Assembly (NCBI GenBank): GCA_944386755.1
Contig: CALXCF010000006.1
Span: 21,520-85,519, forward strand
Direction: 5' to 3'
DNA from: an uncultured Clostridia bacterium
GTDB lineage: Bacteria > Bacillota > Clostridia > TANB77 > CAG-508
Length of the DNA stretch: 64,000 nt
In this document: positions 1 to 7,331 of the stretch, one piece after another
How the letters are laid out: each line of letters opens with the position of its first letter
Numbering within the stretch: position 1 is the first letter of the stretch
The notes under the pieces: generated by a model
Database searches by the model: none
Told to the model about the DNA's origin: nothing
What the model saw: the letters and a program-made list of their open reading frames with translations, nothing else
Made by a program: the position numbers and the translations under genes

Positions 1-72
1 TCCACACATAATTGCAATTATTACAATAACAACAATGTTTCTTATTTTTTGCTTGTTTTTTAATAATTCCAT
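1..72 (-). CDS. N-terminus of a membrane or exported protein (partial)
   Basis: An ATG at 72-70 on the minus strand follows an AAGGGG ribosome binding site at good spacing and opens a frame that runs off the left edge of the window (24 codons visible). The peptide starts MELLKNKQKIRNIV and continues with a run of Val and Ile, i.e. a basic N-terminus followed by a membrane segment or signal peptide. Nothing more can be said about function because the rest of the gene is outside the window. Confidence 0.5.
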   Translation of the reverse strand, partial: MELLKNKQKIRNIVVIVIIAIMCG

Positions 73-170
73 GATATTTATTCCCCTTATCTTAATTAAT
101 TTGTATATATAGTAACATTTTGTAACATTTTTTTCAATAGGATATGCATAAATATGGAAATGATTGTCGT

Positions 171-269
171 ATTATTTTTGATTTTGTGTAAACTTAGATT
201 AAGATTATTTTTGATTTTGTGCAAAAATACGCTTGAATTATTTCTGATTTTGTGATAAACTATAATTAA
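171..269 (+). repeat. three 33-bp direct repeats upstream of the AAA ATPase gene
   Basis: The 18-mer ATTATTTTTGATTTTGTG (third copy with one T to C change) starts at 171, 204 and 237, exactly 33 bp apart, which is three helical turns. The rest of each unit is not conserved. The third unit contains a TATAAT at 261-266, about 30 bp before the ATPase ATG. The phasing and position suggest a regulator array or operator covering the promoter. Confidence 0.75.
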
Positions 270-296
270 TTTCATATCATATAAAGGAGAAAAATT

Positions 297-1649
297 ATGA
301 AAAGAAAAGTTTATAATAACATTTTAAAATGGAAGGAAGAAAGTCAAGGAAAAACAGCTTTATTAGTTGAGGGAGCTAGACGTGTAGGTAAAAGTTATAT
401 TGTGGAAGAATTTGCAAAAGAAAACTATAAAAGCTATATACTAATAGATTTTTCTAAAGTATCAAATGAAGTAAAAGAATTGTTTGATAACTATTTAGAT
501 AATTTAGATTATTTATTCACATATATTTCAAATTATTATGGTGTAAAATTATATGAACGTGATACAGTATTTATATTTGATGAAATACAATTTTGCCCAA
601 GAGCAAGGGGAGCTATAAAGCACTTAGTGGCTGACGGTAGATATGATTACATAGAAACAGGGTCTTTAATTTCAATTAAGAAGAATGTTAAAGATATTTT
701 AATTCCATCAGAAGAAGAAATGATTAAGATGAATCCAATGGATTTTGAAGAATTTCTATGGGCCATGGGAAATGATACTTTAATGGATTTTATAAAAGAA
801 TGTTATAAAAATAAAAAACAAATGGGGCAAGCACTTCATAGAAAGGCAATGGATTATTTTAAAGAATATTTAATTGTTGGAGGTATGCCTCAAGCAGTTC
901 TAGAATATAGTACATCAAGAGATTTTGAAAAGACAGATAAGATAAAAAGAAATATTTTAAATTTATATAGAGAAGATATAAGAAAATATTCTGATGAGTT
1001 AAATTTAAAGGTTGAGCAAATATTTGATACGATTCCATCTCAACTACAAAAACATGAAAAAAAATTTAACATATCAGCCTTAGATGAAAATGCTAGATAT
1101 AGAAATTTTGAAGGAGCTTTCTATTGGCTATCAGATGCGTGCTTAATTAATATTGCACATAATACAACAGAGCCTAACATTGGATTGGGACAGAGAATAG
1201 ATAGTAATAGTTTTAAATGTTACTTATTTGATACAGGATTATTATTATCGATGACATTTAATGAAAAAGCTATCATAAATGAGGAAATATACAAAAAAAT
1301 ATTGTTTGACAAATTATCATTTAACGAAGGTATGATTTTAGAAAATGTTGTATCTCAAATGTTAGTCGCAGGAGGCAGAAAATTATATTTCTTTTCAAGA
1401 AATGATAGAAATGATTCATCAGAAACAATGGAAATAGACTTTTTAATTTCTTCAGATAAAGTAACATCTAAACACAATATAATACCAATAGAGGTTAAAT
1501 CAGGGAAAAGATATACTTTTTCTTCACTTACAAAGCTAAATAATAAATATAAAGAGTACTTAGGAGAATCAATTGTAATACATACAAAAGATTTAAAAGA
1601 AGAAAATGGTATATTATATATTCCTGTATATATGACTGAATTATTATAA
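297..1649 (+). CDS. AAA ATPase with C-terminal DUF4143 nuclease-like domain
   Basis: The 450-residue protein has a Walker A motif GARRVGKS (residues 26-33), a Walker B with FIFDEIQ near residue 95, and a C-terminal region with EIDFLI...IPIEVKSGK, the pattern of a PD-(D/E)xK-like fold in DUF4143 proteins. This family (COG1373) is frequent in anaerobic Firmicutes and its role is unsettled. It is a single-gene unit: RBS AAAGGAGA just before the ATG, its own TATAAT preceded by phased repeats, and a strong terminator after the stop. It lies just outside the prophage attL. Confidence 0.9.
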   Translation: MKRKVYNNILKWKEESQGKTALLVEGARRVGKSYIVEEFAKENYKSYILIDFSKVSNEVKELFDNYLDNLDYLFTYISNYYGVKLYERDTVFIFDEIQFCPRARGAIKHLVADGRYDYIETGSLISIKKNVKDILIPSEEEMIKMNPMDFEEFLWAMGNDTLMDFIKECYKNKKQMGQALHRKAMDYFKEYLIVGGMPQAVLEYSTSRDFEKTDKIKRNILNLYREDIRKYSDELNLKVEQIFDTIPSQLQKHEKKFNISALDENARYRNFEGAFYWLSDACLINIAHNTTEPNIGLGQRIDSNSFKCYLFDTGLLLSMTFNEKAIINEEIYKKILFDKLSFNEGMILENVVSQMLVAGGRKLYFFSRNDRNDSSETMEIDFLISSDKVTSKHNIIPIEVKSGKRYTFSSLTKLNNKYKEYLGESIVIHTKDLKEENGILYIPVYMTELL

Positions 1650-1657
1650 TTATTAGA

Positions 1658-1708
1658 AATCAAAAAATAACATTACTATAAAAATACTAGTAATGTTATT
1701 TTTTGATT
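1658..1708. terminator. bidirectional intrinsic terminator
   Basis: A perfect 20-bp inverted repeat (1658-1677 and 1689-1708) with an 11-nt loop and A/T tracts on both sides follows the ATPase gene. It would end transcription from both directions at the left border of the prophage. Confidence 0.85.
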
Positions 1709-1731
1709 ATATATGTTCGTATAATAAAATC

Positions 1732-1771
1732 TTGGTGAGCCAGGAGGGGCTCGAACCCCCGACCCCATGCT
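1732..1771. other. attL (remnant of tRNA-Arg 3' half)
   Basis: These 40 bp match 42457-42496 except at one base (C1752 versus T42477). They correspond to the 3' half of the tRNA-Arg gene, from the encoded CCA to the anticodon loop. No 5' half follows, so this copy is not a tRNA gene. The integrase gene begins to the right, as expected for attL. Confidence 0.92.
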
Positions 1772-1867
1772 AATAAAAAACTAAAATAGAGTTTTTTGCA
1801 GTTCTCTAAAACCATTGAAAATACTGGATTTTTTGAAAAAGTCATTTATAGTTTTTTTGAGTTATGC

Positions 1868-1895
1868 AAAACTAAGTCGGGAAAAAGTCGGGAAA
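1868..1895 (+). repeat. left arm-type repeat (two tandem 11-mers)
   Basis: Two tandem copies of AAGTCGGGAAA (1874-1884 and 1885-1895) are preceded by AAAACT. The same 28-bp block, in the same orientation, lies at 42378-42405 at the other prophage end. Both are inside the element and flank the core att sites, as expected of arm-type sites bound by the N-terminal domain of a tyrosine integrase. Confidence 0.7.
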
Positions 1896-1915
1896 TTTTC
1901 CGTAACTTTGTTCGC

Positions 1916-3124
1916 TTATTTTATAGTTAAATTGTTCATTAAAAACGACATTTTATTTATACTGTTTCTCTTATCTTCTGGATGAAAATGCAAGTATATC
2001 TTTCTGGTAATTTCTGAATCTTCATGTCCCATAAGTTCTTGAACTTCCTCTAATCTAGCACCTGCTTTAAATAACAAACTAGCACCAGTATGTCTTAAAA
2101 TGTGGAATTTATATTTTGGTAAACCACAACTATTTAAAAATCTTTCCCATGAAGTTCTGAAATTTTTAGAGTCCCAGAAATTCAAATTATTATTTAAAAA
2201 TAGTAAAGAATTTTCGTTCCACTCCTTATTTTTTTCTTCATATAATTTTTTTTGATTTTCGATATGTTGTTCCATAATGGGTATAAAAGTTTCAATTAAA
2301 GGGACAGTTCTTATTGAAGTCTTAGATTTTGGTGTAGCAATTCTTAGTATTCTTTTATAAGTCCCATCTTTATTATAAATTTTTGCTTTGCTTAATATTT
2401 GTCTTATCTTTATACTTTTTTCTTTTTTAGTATCTACATATTTTAATGATAATCCTAATATTTCACCTTCCCTTAACATGTGAGTTAGTGAAAGTAGAAT
2501 TGCAACATGAAGTTTATTAGAAAAATCTAAATTATTTTTTATAGTTTCTATTTCTTTATCAGATAAAAATAAAACTTCATTGTCTTTATCAAGTTTTTCT
2601 ATGTTTGTTTGAGAATTTCCTGGTATTCTAACTCTTTTATTTGTACAAGGATTATATTTTAACATATTTTGTGTTATTTCATATGAAAAGAAAGTGCTTA
2701 ATGTTTTATTTATATCTTTTATTTTAGTTGTAGACATTCCATTTTCATATAAAGAGTTGTACCATTGTTGGATTGGTAAAGAAACCATATTGTAAAGCGT
2801 CAGAATGGCGATAGGCGAGTTTTTAATATACAACCTATAATTTGTCTCATGTTTTTCAAAAGAAGCGGATTTGAAATCGTCAGCATGAAAAAGAACATCA
2901 AATAACCAACTATGCATTGCCATTTCAAGAGTGATTTTTTCATAACCTACTGGAAGTCCAGATTTGATATTATTCATGTACTCTTCAATTTGTCTGTCGC
3001 AATCCTTTTCTCCATCACCATAAAATTCTTTTTTTATAGGATTTCCTTTTATATCATGTCCAATTGTTTTTGTTTTTCTAAAATATTGTATACCATTTTT
3101 TTCATAATTATATTTTTTTGCCAT
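1916..3124 (-). CDS. int: tyrosine site-specific integrase
   Basis: The 402-residue protein has an N-terminal arm-binding-type region (residues 1-60), a SAM-like core-binding domain (about 70-180) and a C-terminal catalytic domain. Catalytic residues visible are Arg in MLREGE, Lys in TPKSKTS, HxxR in HILRHTG, His in LMGHED and the nucleophile Tyr in RKIYLHF. It would recombine attP with the tRNA-Arg attB. It sits 145 bp from attL and is transcribed toward it. ATG start with AAGGAG upstream. Confidence 0.95.
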   Translation of the reverse strand: MAKKYNYEKNGIQYFRKTKTIGHDIKGNPIKKEFYGDGEKDCDRQIEEYMNNIKSGLPVGYEKITLEMAMHSWLFDVLFHADDFKSASFEKHETNYRLYIKNSPIAILTLYNMVSLPIQQWYNSLYENGMSTTKIKDINKTLSTFFSYEITQNMLKYNPCTNKRVRIPGNSQTNIEKLDKDNEVLFLSDKEIETIKNNLDFSNKLHVAILLSLTHMLREGEILGLSLKYVDTKKEKSIKIRQILSKAKIYNKDGTYKRILRIATPKSKTSIRTVPLIETFIPIMEQHIENQKKLYEEKNKEWNENSLLFLNNNLNFWDSKNFRTSWERFLNSCGLPKYKFHILRHTGASLLFKAGARLEEVQELMGHEDSEITRKIYLHFHPEDKRNSINKMSFLMNNLTIK

Positions 3125-3173
3125 TATGTGTTCTCCTTATAAAACAAGATAAGTATTTCTACCTATCTTTAAT

Positions 3174-4247
3174 TTAAAATTTTCCAAAATATCCTATTGC
3201 TTTTCCTATTATTTTGAAGTTAGTATGTTTATCAATATAAATAGGTTCATAGGAATTATCATCACTTTGTGGTTCTAGTACTATTAAATCATTATTTATT
3301 CGTTTGTATTTCTTTAAAGTAGCTTCTTCATCTCCATTAACTATTGCCACTATTATATCTCCATTTTCAGCATAATCTTGTTTCTCTACTAATACATAAG
3401 AACCATCTTTGACTATTTTATCCATTGAATTACCTGCTACATGTAAATAAAAGTACCCATCTGGATCAGTTAAATGATATATATTAGGATCTGTTGGCAA
3501 ATAACCTTCTATATTCTCATCTACTAAGATTGGTTGTCCAGCTGTAATTTTACCAAGAATAGGAATAAGAAATACTTCATTCATATTATTTTTATCCATA
3601 TAATTAATTAAAGATTCAAGATTTTCTTCCAATGTAGCAGATTTTTTTCCAGATATAGAAGGATGTAGTTTATCAATATGTTCTTTTTTCATTTTTTCTT
3701 CGTTTTTTTGCTTTTCTTTTTTATAGATATTCATTTCTTCATGAAGTAAGCTTATTCTTTCTTTGTTATATTCAATGATTAGTTGCTTTACTTTTTCTAT
3801 TATAGATTGATTATGATTTATTGATAGTATAGAAATAATACCGTTCAATAAAGATGAATAGTTTTTAGCAACTTGAACATCATCAGATGTTATTATTTTC
3901 ATTAAACTCATAATTTCAAAATCTGACAAATTTAAATTTGAAAATTCATTAATATATTTGTTTTTTAACAAAATTTCGGCTTTTTCTTCATAATATTTTT
4001 TAATATCTTCTAACGAAGATTGGGTTTTATTCTCACTTTTTCCCATCAAATAGTCCATAGAACAATCAAAAATTTTACACATCTTAAGCTTTATTTCATC
4101 ACTTGGTATACTATATCCACTTTCATAATTAGCAATACTAGATTTATTATTTAAGCCTAACTTTTTAGCTAGGTCTTCTTGTGTCATATTCAATTCATTT
4201 CTTAATTCTTTAATTCTCATAGAAAGAATGCTTTTTTTATTTTCCAT
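3174..4247 (-). CDS. CI-like phage repressor (HTH_XRE plus S24 peptidase)
   Basis: The 357-residue protein has an N-terminal XRE helix-turn-helix (residues about 10-65), a long charged helical linker (about 80-200) and a LexA/CI-type S24 C-terminal domain. Visible features are the ITAGQP cleavage-site region, the Ser nucleophile in AGNSMDK and the Lys in EATLKKY, so RecA-stimulated self-cleavage on DNA damage is expected. It should keep the lytic promoter off in the lysogen. Its own -35 overlaps an operator (4287-4303), so it probably autoregulates. The start at 4247 has AGGAG at good spacing. The linker is unusually long for this family. Confidence 0.93.
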   Translation of the reverse strand: MENKKSILSMRIKELRNELNMTQEDLAKKLGLNNKSSIANYESGYSIPSDEIKLKMCKIFDCSMDYLMGKSENKTQSSLEDIKKYYEEKAEILLKNKYINEFSNLNLSDFEIMSLMKIITSDDVQVAKNYSSLLNGIISILSINHNQSIIEKVKQLIIEYNKERISLLHEEMNIYKKEKQKNEEKMKKEHIDKLHPSISGKKSATLEENLESLINYMDKNNMNEVFLIPILGKITAGQPILVDENIEGYLPTDPNIYHLTDPDGYFYLHVAGNSMDKIVKDGSYVLVEKQDYAENGDIIVAIVNGDEEATLKKYKRINNDLIVLEPQSDDNSYEPIYIDKHTNFKIIGKAIGYFGKF

Positions 4248-4273
4248 ATTTATTACTCCTTTTTTATGTATAA

Positions 4274-4303
4274 ATTATAACATAAAGTTTAATGAAAGTA
4301 AAC
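4274..4303 (-). promoter_or_regulatory. repressor promoter with operator O1
   Basis: On the minus strand TTTACT (4302-4297) and TATAAT (4279-4274) are separated by 17 bp. The 17-bp palindrome-like site GTTTAATGAAAGTAAAC (4287-4303) covers the -35 and most of the spacer. It shares GTTTRA...TAAAC with the sites at 4379 and 4649. Confidence 0.75.
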
Positions 4304-4372
4304 ACTTTAAAATTTTTTTATTAGAGTCTGTAAGAATAGATTGCCGCGCTCAAACTTTTTCGATAAAAACTA

Positions 4373-4401
4373 TTGACAGTTTGAACATAATAAACTATAA
4401 T
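4373..4401 (+). promoter_or_regulatory. early lytic promoter with operator O2 filling its spacer
   Basis: A full-consensus promoter: TTGACA (4373-4378), 17-bp spacer, TATAAT (4396-4401). The spacer is exactly the operator GTTTGAACATAATAAAC (4379-4395). Repressor binding would therefore block RNA polymerase directly. It drives the rightward early operon beginning at 4436. Confidence 0.88.
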
Positions 4402-4435
4402 AAGTTCACAAACAACAAACTAGGAGGTGAAAAAA

Positions 4436-4654
4436 ATGAATGATGTATTAATAACTAATACAAATGAACTAAGAAAAGCTAGAGAATTAAAAGGTTTTTC
4501 ACACAGAGATATGTCTAAATTTTTAGGAGCAAAAAGTTCAGCAACATATTATAATATAGAAACAGGAAAAGTAGAGCCTAAGATAGGACAAGCATTAAGG
4601 ATAAGTAAATTATTAAAAGAACCCGTTACAAATTTTTTTAAGCTAAAAGTTTGA
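4436..4654 (+). CDS. Cro-like XRE DNA-binding protein
   Basis: The 72-residue protein is a single XRE helix-turn-helix domain. It starts at the ATG 8 nt after AGGAGG; an in-frame GTG at 4427 lies inside the ribosome binding site and is not usable. As the first gene of the rightward operon opposite a CI-like repressor, it occupies the cro position. Its stop codon is inside operator O3. Confidence 0.85.
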   Translation: MNDVLITNTNELRKARELKGFSHRDMSKFLGAKSSATYYNIETGKVEPKIGQALRISKLLKEPVTNFFKLKV

Positions 4655-4665
4655 AAACAATAAAC
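4649..4665 (+). promoter_or_regulatory. operator O3 overlapping the cro-like stop codon
   Basis: GTTTGAAAACAATAAAC repeats the operator pattern of 4379-4395 with two base changes. It contains the TGA of the preceding gene and lies 17 bp before the next start. No clear promoter is seen here, so it may act as a transcription roadblock or a looping partner for O1/O2. Confidence 0.65.
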
Positions 4666-4682
4666 TAAAAGGAGGTAAAAAA

Positions 4683-4928
4683 ATGCCAATACCAAAATAT
4701 GTATCAGCAGAAGAATATAGTAGACAAAGTGGAATAGGAGTAGAACAAGTAAAAAAACTTTGCAGAAGTGGAGAATTAGAACACTACATGACAGAAGGAG
4801 GATATTACAAGATAAAAGTAGACAGCAACTCTGTTCCAATAGAAAAATACCAAGCTATAAAAGATGAAAATACAAGATTAAAAACAGTATTAGAAACAAT
4901 AATAAATACTGCAAAACAAGTTAATTGA
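4683..4928 (+). CDS. excisionase-like MerR/HTH_17 protein
   Basis: The 81-residue protein begins with a winged-helix pattern (YVSAEEYSRQSGIGVEQVKKLCRSGEL) typical of Xis/MerR-type DNA-binding proteins, followed by a short coiled coil. It has a strong AAGGAGG site. Its place right after the cro-like gene fits an excisionase or early regulator; function is inferred from fold and place only. Confidence 0.6.
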   Translation: MPIPKYVSAEEYSRQSGIGVEQVKKLCRSGELEHYMTEGGYYKIKVDSNSVPIEKYQAIKDENTRLKTVLETIINTAKQVN

Positions 4929-4942
4929 AAGGAGTGAAACAA

Positions 4943-5068
4943 ATGAAAAGAAAACTAGATAAGAACAAAATATACAATTTTATTGGACGAGCAGTAGTAT
5001 ATAGCACAATATATTTTGTAGCAGTAGTAGGAAGCATTTGGGCATTTTGTCAAAACACGATTTATTAG
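4943..5068 (+). CDS. small membrane protein (41 aa)
   Basis: A 41-codon frame with RBS AAAGGAGTG. A basic N-terminus (MKRKLDKNK) is followed by one hydrophobic helix around residues 17-35. It is tightly packed between neighbours, which supports it being real. No family recognised. Confidence 0.6.
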   Translation: MKRKLDKNKIYNFIGRAVVYSTIYFVAVVGSIWAFCQNTIY

Positions 5069-5080
5069 GAGGAAGAGAAG

Positions 5081-5158
5081 ATGAATTTAGCAATGCTAAT
5101 ACTTATTAATATAGTTTGTTTTGGAATAGGGTATGTTTTTGGTAAATTTAAACAATAG
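5081..5158 (+). CDS. very small membrane protein (25 aa)
   Basis: A 25-codon frame after AGGAGGAAGAG. It is almost all one hydrophobic helix (LAMLILINIVCFGIGYVF) ending in KFKQ. The RBS and spacing look genuine. Its 3' end overlaps the end of the convergent gene at 5148-5723. Role unknown. Confidence 0.5.
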   Translation: MNLAMLILINIVCFGIGYVFGKFKQ

Positions 5159-5723
5159 AAATTATCCAGTTTATTAAACTTTGGCAAACAGTTACAATAA
5201 AGCATATAAAGGCAATTGTTAAAATAAACATAAAAAACCTTAATAGACTTAAAATAAAAGCCTTAATGGAGTTTTGACGAGTTTTTGGAAATTGCTTATT
5301 GTTTAATTTATAAGAAATACTTCTAGTAGGCAAATGTAATTTATGGCGAGTATTTTCAAATAATTTTTCTAGCCTTTGGCACACTGATTCGTAAGCTGTA
5401 TAAGAAACAAAGTTTTCACTAGTCGTATTTTGAAAAATTTGAAAAACATTTATAAGGTCTCCATCAATCAACTCGTAATATTTAACTTTTATATTATTGA
5501 AAAAATTAATATATTCTAATGCTATTTGAGGAGAAATGTTTTTATATAAACTAATTTCCATTTTTTTAAATAATGGTAAGTACACACAATATAATTGTTT
5601 TTCTAAGATTTTAGTTCTTTGAGGGTTCTTAAAGGATACTTGACTTACTTTATAACCAAAGAAACCACTAATAAAACAAGTGATTATAGCTACTAAATTA
5701 TCAACATCAAAATTAGAAAACAT
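5148..5723 (-). CDS. membrane protein of unknown function, expressed against the early operon
   Basis: A 191-residue protein with one N-terminal membrane segment (about residues 8-27), a helical middle with conserved-looking Phe/Tyr, and a long hydrophobic C-terminal stretch (about 155-190). The start at 5723 is chosen because GAGG lies 8-9 nt upstream; an in-frame start 11 codons earlier lacks a good site. It is the only leftward gene between the repressor and the right end of the early region and has its own promoter, so it is probably expressed in the lysogen. Superinfection exclusion is one possibility, but no family is recognised. Confidence 0.75.
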   Translation of the reverse strand: MFSNFDVDNLVAIITCFISGFFGYKVSQVSFKNPQRTKILEKQLYCVYLPLFKKMEISLYKNISPQIALEYINFFNNIKVKYYELIDGDLINVFQIFQNTTSENFVSYTAYESVCQRLEKLFENTRHKLHLPTRSISYKLNNKQFPKTRQNSIKAFILSLLRFFMFILTIAFICFIVTVCQSLINWIISIV

Positions 5724-5747
5724 AATAATAACCTCACTTTCGAGGAT

Positions 5748-5776
5748 ATTATACATTAATTAACAAAATTTTACAA
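5748..5776 (-). promoter_or_regulatory. sigma-A promoter of the leftward membrane gene
   Basis: On the minus strand TTGTAA (5776-5771), 17 bp, TATAAT (5753-5748), placed 24 bp before the chosen start. Confidence 0.72.
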
Positions 5777-5794
5777 GGAAAGGAGTGGAATAGA

Positions 5795-5983
5795 ATGGGA
5801 CATATGAGTGCAGCAGCAAAAATATTAAACAAACAACCAAAAACAAATAGCAAAAGTCATAAAGAAAAAGAAGCAAAAAGATTAGCATTAATGAGTAGAA
5901 GAATAGTTTGTGAAAAATGCGGTAGAACTGACCTTACTTTATACAACAAACAAGGACATTATTATTGCAAAGAATGTAAATAG
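5795..5983 (+). CDS. small zinc-finger protein
   Basis: A 62-residue basic protein with CEKCGRTDL...YYCKEC, a CxxC-CxxC zinc ribbon in the C-terminal half. RBS AAGGAGTG at good spacing. Typical small early phage protein; the partner (nucleic acid or protein) is not known. Confidence 0.7.
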   Translation: MGHMSAAAKILNKQPKTNSKSHKEKEAKRLALMSRRIVCEKCGRTDLTLYNKQGHYYCKECK

Positions 5984-5996
5984 AAAGGAGAAAATT

Positions 5997-6233
5997 ATGG
6001 AAGAATTATTACAAAAAATAATATTAAAGGCATATGAAGTAAACGAAAACACAGAACATACTGTATTTGTGAGTTTTTCTGGACATGTAAAATGGATAGA
6101 AATTAATATCTATTTAAATGGCTGGAAAAAGAATAAAGAAAAGGATATTGAGTTGATAGCTTATTTATATGAAGATAAAGCAATCGAACAATTGAAAAAT
6201 ATATTAAAAAAACTAGAAGAATTGGAGGGATAA
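5997..6233 (+). CDS. hypothetical early phage protein (78 aa)
   Basis: Starts at the ATG after GAAAGGAGAAAATT; a longer frame from 5910 overlaps the previous gene and lacks a site. Mixed alpha/beta composition (HTVFVSFSGHVKWIEINIYL) with a helical C-terminus. No family recognised. Confidence 0.65.
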   Translation: MEELLQKIILKAYEVNENTEHTVFVSFSGHVKWIEINIYLNGWKKNKEKDIELIAYLYEDKAIEQLKNILKKLEELEG

Positions 6234-6235
6234 AT

Positions 6236-6514
6236 ATGTTTATAAGTGAAAAAATGCACAACAAAATAGTAAGTGCAAAAGAAGATGAAATAAGGGAATT
6301 GCAAAGAAAAATAGATAAGCAAGAAGAATCTCAAAAAGACTTAAGAGAAGAGATTGAAAATGAACATTTAGAAAATTATAAAAATCATAGAAAATTACTA
6401 GAAATTGAAAAAGTATTACAAGAACAAGATTATAGCAGTGTTGAAAATCTAAAAAATAGGATAAGAACAATATTAAATAAGAGCTATCTAACACATATGG
6501 AAGCAATTAGATAA
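6236..6514 (+). CDS. coiled-coil early phage protein (92 aa)
   Basis: Glu/Lys-rich heptads through residues about 12-65 predict a coiled coil. The start is 2 nt after the previous stop, with a GAGG site inside the upstream gene, which suggests coupled translation. Function unknown. Confidence 0.65.
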   Translation: MFISEKMHNKIVSAKEDEIRELQRKIDKQEESQKDLREEIENEHLENYKNHRKLLEIEKVLQEQDYSSVENLKNRIRTILNKSYLTHMEAIR

Positions 6515-6539
6515 CTCAAAAATACATAAATAAATATAT

Positions 6540-6578
6540 GATTTCTCTAATATTATACAAAATTTTCTTAGAGAAATC
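6540..6578 (+). promoter_or_regulatory. 11-bp inverted repeat before the AbrB-like gene
   Basis: GATTTCTCTAA (6540-6550) and TTAGAGAAATC (6568-6578) form a perfect stem with a 17-nt A/T-rich loop that contains TATTATAC. No T-run follows, so it is more likely an operator or a leader hairpin than a terminator. Confidence 0.5.
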
Positions 6579-6596
6579 AAGGAAGGAAATGTAAAT

Positions 6597-6818
6597 ATGG
6601 TAAGAAAATTAGATGAATTAGGAAGAATAGTAATTCCTGCTGAAATTAGAAAAGCATATGACATTAAAGAAGGAGATGGCTTAGAGATAATAGAGAAAGA
6701 TAACGAAATAGTTATCAAAAAATGTTTGGACACATATTGCCCAAAATGTTTAAAAAAGTGTTCTCATACTGATAATTATTGCAGTAAATGTGGACTCAAT
6801 TTTGAAAATATGGAGTAG
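6597..6818 (+). CDS. AbrB/SpoVT-type regulator with zinc ribbon
   Basis: The 73-residue protein has an N-terminal swapped-hairpin AbrB domain (RKLDELGRIVIPAEIRKAY, residues about 3-45) fused to a C-terminal zinc ribbon (CPKC...CSKC, residues about 50-68). AbrB domains bind DNA as dimers and act as transition-state type regulators. The fused ribbon is an uncommon addition. RBS AAGGAAGG. It probably adjusts phage or host transcription early after induction. Confidence 0.82.
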   Translation: MVRKLDELGRIVIPAEIRKAYDIKEGDGLEIIEKDNEIVIKKCLDTYCPKCLKKCSHTDNYCSKCGLNFENME

Positions 6819-6824
6819 TAAAAG

Positions 6825-7271
6825 ATGAACTGCATACATTTAAGAATTAGAACAAAAGATTATAAAAAATACATATATTGTAATTATCTAGAGAACAGGA
6901 AAGAAATTGAATTTAAAAATTGTAAAACATGTAAACACAAAGAATTTAAACAAGTAAAAGAACTAAAAAAGAAAAGTAATAAATTAAAAAAGTTGGAATC
7001 TAAGAGATTTAGTATTTTAACAGATAATATGCAAATTTGTTATATCTGCAACAAAGCAAGAAAAGATGACCTACATGAGATTTTTGAAGGCTCAAACAGA
7101 CAAACAAGTATGAAATGGGGATTGGTAATTCCAATTTGTAGAGGATGTCATGATCTATGGGAAATAGATATGCAAATAAAGAAAAAAGTACGCGAAGAAG
7201 CAAAACAGAAATTTTACAAGTTATATTCAAAAGAAAAATTTTTAGAAGTTTTTGGAAAATATTATATATAA
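6825..7271 (+). CDS. putative HNH-type phage nuclease
   Basis: The 148-residue protein has two Cys pairs: CKTC near residue 38 and CYIC near 72, followed by DLHEIFEGSNR and IPICRGCHDLW. The His, Asn and CxxCH pattern resembles the HNH/HNHc nucleases found near phage recombination and replication genes. N-terminal half is lysine rich. Located directly upstream of the replication initiator. Catalytic activity is inferred, not shown. Confidence 0.65.
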   Translation: MNCIHLRIRTKDYKKYIYCNYLENRKEIEFKNCKTCKHKEFKQVKELKKKSNKLKKLESKRFSILTDNMQICYICNKARKDDLHEIFEGSNRQTSMKWGLVIPICRGCHDLWEIDMQIKKKVREEAKQKFYKLYSKEKFLEVFGKYYI

Positions 7272-7278
7272 ACAACTA

Positions 7279-7302
7279 AGGCTAGACACAATAATCTAGC
7301 CT
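7279..7302 (+). terminator. hairpin between nuclease and replication genes
   Basis: AGGCTAGA (7279-7286) and TCTAGCCT (7295-7302) form an 8-bp stem followed by GTTATTTT. The T-run is weak, so termination would be partial. Confidence 0.45.
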
Positions 7303-7331
7303 GTTATTTTAAAGAAAGGAGAAGTAGGAAA

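Noticed and set aside
171-269. Three evenly spaced repeats as a CRISPR array
   Set aside because: Repeats are 18 bp with 15-bp gaps, far too short for spacers, and no cas genes are near; they sit on a promoter.
1732-1771. A second tRNA-Arg gene
   Set aside because: Only the 3' half is present; the sequence after the anticodon stem is unrelated, so it is attL.
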